A DNA stretch of 8,045 nucleotides, from positions 1 to 8,045 of the forward strand of contig JAPSJU010000080.1 in assembly GCA_031178025.1 (NCBI GenBank). Reading direction: 5' to 3'. Below the pieces are notes generated by a model that saw only the letters and a program-made list of their open reading frames with translations, made no database searches and was not told where the DNA came from. Position 1 is the first letter of the stretch, and every line of letters begins with the position of its first letter. This document shows, piece by piece, positions 6,624 through 8,045 of this stretch. This DNA is from Agromyces sp. (GTDB taxonomy: Bacteria > Actinomycetota > Actinomycetes > Actinomycetales > Microbacteriaceae). Position numbers and translations under genes: made by a program.

Positions 6624-7808
6624 ATGACGGTCCGCCCAGCGCGACTCGCAGAAGTCGCGGGATTCAGCATCGACGACGTCGCGGCAGCTGCCGGTGACGA
6701 TCCCGACGTGCTCAGACTCGAGAACCTCGATACCGACCTGGCCCCGCCGCGCGAGGCCGTCCAGGCGACGAAGGACGCCGTCGGCGACCTGTCGGCGAAC
6801 TCGTACCTTCCGTTCATCGGTCGCGTCGACCTGCGTCACGCCGTCGCGGATCGGGTGCGAGCGCGATCGGGTGTCGAATACGATCCCGGGAGCGAGGTGG
6901 TGATCACCGCGAGCGATGGGGACGGCCTGCTCGACGCACTGCTCGCCGTGACCGACCCCGGGGACGACGTCATCATCACCGACCCCACCTACGCGGGGAT
7001 CCTGAACCGGGTGCGCCTCGCCGGGGCTCGGCCACGAGTGGTTCCCATGCGTGCCGTGGACGGCGCGTGGCGGCTCGACCTCGTCGAACTCGCCGCCTCC
7101 ATCGGGCCCGCCACCCGGGCGATCATGCTGCAGAACCCGTCGTTCCCTTCGGGATACGTGCTGACGGACGCCGAGTGGCGGGAGATCTGCCGGCTGAGCA
7201 GCGAGCACGACCTCTGGCTGATCTACTGGGCGTTCATGGAGGGCATCGTCTTCGACGGCGGAGCCGTGATCCATCCGGCCTCGTATCCCGGCATGCGCGA
7301 GCGGACCATCATCGTGGGCAGCGTCTCGATGGAACAGCGCATGATCGGATGGCGGATCGGCTGGATCGTCGCCCCGGCGGCCGTCATGTCCGACCTCTCG
7401 GTCGTGCACATCTACAACAGCATCGTCGCGGGCGGGATCGGTCAGGCGGGCGCCCTGGCCGCACTCACCGTGGACGACGACGGCCTCGCTGCGTGCCTCG
7501 CCGAATGGCAGCGTCGGCGCGACACCGTCTCCGATCAGCTGAGCGGGCTTCCCATGCTGCGCGCAGCGGGGGGCTGGGCTCAGATCCTCGATGCGCGGGC
7601 TCTCGGCGTCGCACCCGCCACGCTGTCGGACGCCCTCATCGCACGCGGCGTCGCCGCCACCCCCATGACCGGATGGGGCGGACCGGTCGCCGATCGACAC
7701 CTGCGTCTCGTCTTCAGTCGTGAACCCGTGCCGCGCCTCGAACGACTCGGCGACCGATTCGCCATGGCGCTCGCCGACCTCGGGGTCACCTCGTGGACAA
7801 CGCACTGA
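6624..7808 (+). CDS. Fold-type-I aminotransferase-like protein lacking the PLP lysine (putative pseudo-enzyme)
   Basis: This 394-residue protein has the full class I/II aminotransferase layout. It shows YLPFIGRVDLR (from Tyr67), the large-domain start ITASDGDGLLDALL, the block DPGDDVIITDPTYAG, the NPxNPTG-like NPSFPSG (171-177), then IYWAFMEGIVFDG and the lysine-motif region GSVSMEQRMIGWRIGW (from Gly232). The C-terminal carboxylate-binding strand is HLRLVFS (Arg361). Against the family consensus, the Schiff-base Lys is Met236, the pyridine-N Asp is Trp202, the next Glu is Ala203, the Tyr is Met205 and the NPTG Asn is Phe174. The phosphate-loop Gly-Ala pair is Ser97-Asp98. Arg244 (phosphate) and Arg361 (substrate carboxylate) are kept. 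Only one lysine occurs in the whole protein, about residue 50 in an N-terminal helix. It therefore cannot form the usual internal aldimine. The frame is intact and codon use matches its neighbours, arguing against decay. Databases would probably label it an aminotransferase; catalysis by that route is not supported. The role is unknown: a ligand-binding, regulatory or partner subunit is possible. Confidence 0.88.
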   Translation: MTVRPARLAEVAGFSIDDVAAAAGDDPDVLRLENLDTDLAPPREAVQATKDAVGDLSANSYLPFIGRVDLRHAVADRVRARSGVEYDPGSEVVITASDGDGLLDALLAVTDPGDDVIITDPTYAGILNRVRLAGARPRVVPMRAVDGAWRLDLVELAASIGPATRAIMLQNPSFPSGYVLTDAEWREICRLSSEHDLWLIYWAFMEGIVFDGGAVIHPASYPGMRERTIIVGSVSMEQRMIGWRIGWIVAPAAVMSDLSVVHIYNSIVAGGIGQAGALAALTVDDDGLAACLAEWQRRRDTVSDQLSGLPMLRAAGGWAQILDARALGVAPATLSDALIARGVAATPMTGWGGPVADRHLRLVFSREPVPRLERLGDRFAMALADLGVTSWTTH

Positions 7809-7815
7809 GAGCGCG

Positions 7816-7853
7816 ATGGCGGTGCCGGACTCCGAGGAGTCCGGCACCGCCAT
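7816..7853. terminator. Bidirectional hairpin terminator, perfect 18-bp stem
   Basis: The arms ATGGCGGTGCCGGACTCC (7816-7833) and its exact reverse complement (7836-7853) flank a nominal 2-nt loop, GA; in RNA one pair would open to give a 4-nt loop. The hairpin starts 7 nt after the TGA of the aminotransferase-fold gene and ends 13 nt before the facing aconitase stop, so it can serve both convergent transcripts. Neither side has a T-run. U-tract-less hairpins of this kind are often proposed as terminators or 3'-end stabilisers in actinobacteria. Confidence 0.75.
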
Positions 7854-7866
7854 GTCGTCAGGTCTC

Positions 7867-8045
7867 TCAGACGAGGGAGCGCAGCACGAACTGCAGGATG
7901 CCGCCGTTGCGGTAGTAGTCCGCCTCACCCGGTGTGTCGATCCGCACCACCGCGTCGAACTCGACCGGCTGCTTGCCCTCCGGCGAGTGCGAGGTGGGCG
8001 CGGCCACGACGTGCACGGTGCGCGGCGTCACGCCGTCGTTCAGTG
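7867..8045 (-). CDS. acnA: Aconitate hydratase, C-terminal 58 residues (5' part beyond window)
   Basis: Aconitase interconverts citrate and isocitrate in the TCA cycle using a 4Fe-4S cluster. Only the last 58 residues are present, read on the - strand in the frame ending in TGA at 7869-7867. The visible tail starts LNDGVTPRTVHVVA and continues with FDAVVRIDTPGEADYY, then RNGGILQFVLRSLV. This is the typical end of the AcnA/IRP-type swivel domain, where the substrate-facing Arg region and the C-terminal helix lie. The iron-sulfur cysteines and catalytic residues are outside the window, so activity cannot be judged here. The gene converges on the aminotransferase-fold gene and shares the strong hairpin with it. 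Identification rests on this well conserved tail only; AcnA rather than AcnB is favoured because AcnB has an unrelated C-terminal order. Confidence 0.92.
   Translation of the reverse strand, partial: LNDGVTPRTVHVVAAPTSHSPEGKQPVEFDAVVRIDTPGEADYYRNGGILQFVLRSLV

Noticed and set aside
4535..6697. A 720-codon open frame on the + strand opposite dxs
   Set aside because: It is the antisense shadow of dxs in high-G+C DNA. Its translation is low-complexity (rich in Arg, Asp, Val and Gly) and shows no recognisable motif, whereas the - strand frame has all DXS motifs.
6422..6817. N-terminal extension of dxs to an upstream start at 6817
   Set aside because: The canonical DXS N-terminus begins at the ATG at 6421 with a good ribosome binding site. 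The extension overlaps the neighbouring gene and has no family match.
6624..7808. The aminotransferase-fold gene as a decayed pseudogene
   Set aside because: There is no frameshift or internal stop, length and conserved structural motifs are intact, and codon use matches its neighbours. The replacements are confined to cofactor-contacting positions.
5652..7928. A 758-codon - strand frame spanning dxs, the gap, the aminotransferase-like gene and the terminator
   Set aside because: It is in the wrong frame for dxs, crosses a terminator hairpin and encodes no recognisable segment.

Overview
The window is strongly G+C-rich, with G or C at most third codon positions and GTG used as a start. It carries a housekeeping-gene neighbourhood typical of Actinomycetota. 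The RNase D with C-terminal HRDC-type helices, the paired thiolase and hydratase/dehydrogenase, and nearby dxs and aconitase genes point to Micrococcales, perhaps Microbacteriaceae. That placement rests on remembered family resemblance, not on a search.

Layout from left to right. (1) The 3' part of an RNase D gene (rnd) enters from the left edge on the + strand and ends at 1004. (2) A 75-bp gap holds a probable -10 box and a good ribosome binding site. It leads into a two-gene beta-oxidation operon: a thiolase (1080-2294) and a fused enoyl-CoA hydratase/3-hydroxyacyl-CoA dehydrogenase (2291-4432), joined by a 4-bp ATGA overlap. (3) After only 42 bp, dxs is met head-on on the - strand (4475-6421). 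It encodes the first enzyme of the MEP isoprenoid pathway. (4) A 202-bp divergent region holds the probable dxs promoter and leader. It separates dxs from a + strand gene of aminotransferase fold (6624-7808). (5) A perfect 18-bp-stem hairpin lies between that gene and the 3' end of an aconitase gene (acn), which enters from the right edge on the - strand (7867-8045).

The thiolase and the hydratase/dehydrogenase together supply the last three steps of a beta-oxidation turn. The acetyl-CoA they release enters the TCA cycle, where aconitase acts. DXS draws pyruvate and glyceraldehyde-3-phosphate into isoprenoids.

The unusual element is the gene at 6624-7808. It reads as an intact fold-type-I, class I/II aminotransferase, but the residues that hold and activate PLP have been replaced together. 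The Schiff-base lysine is Met236, the pyridine-N aspartate is Trp202, the tyrosine three residues after it is Met205, and the Asn of the NPTG motif is Phe174. The whole protein contains a single lysine, near the N-terminus. The Arg of the GWRIG motif and the C-terminal substrate-carboxylate Arg remain. This looks like a conserved pseudo-enzyme, or an enzyme with a different cofactor or ligand, rather than a decayed gene.

No RNA genes, mobile elements, CRISPR arrays or stretches of more than 300 bases without a gene were seen. The longest non-coding stretch is 202 bp.
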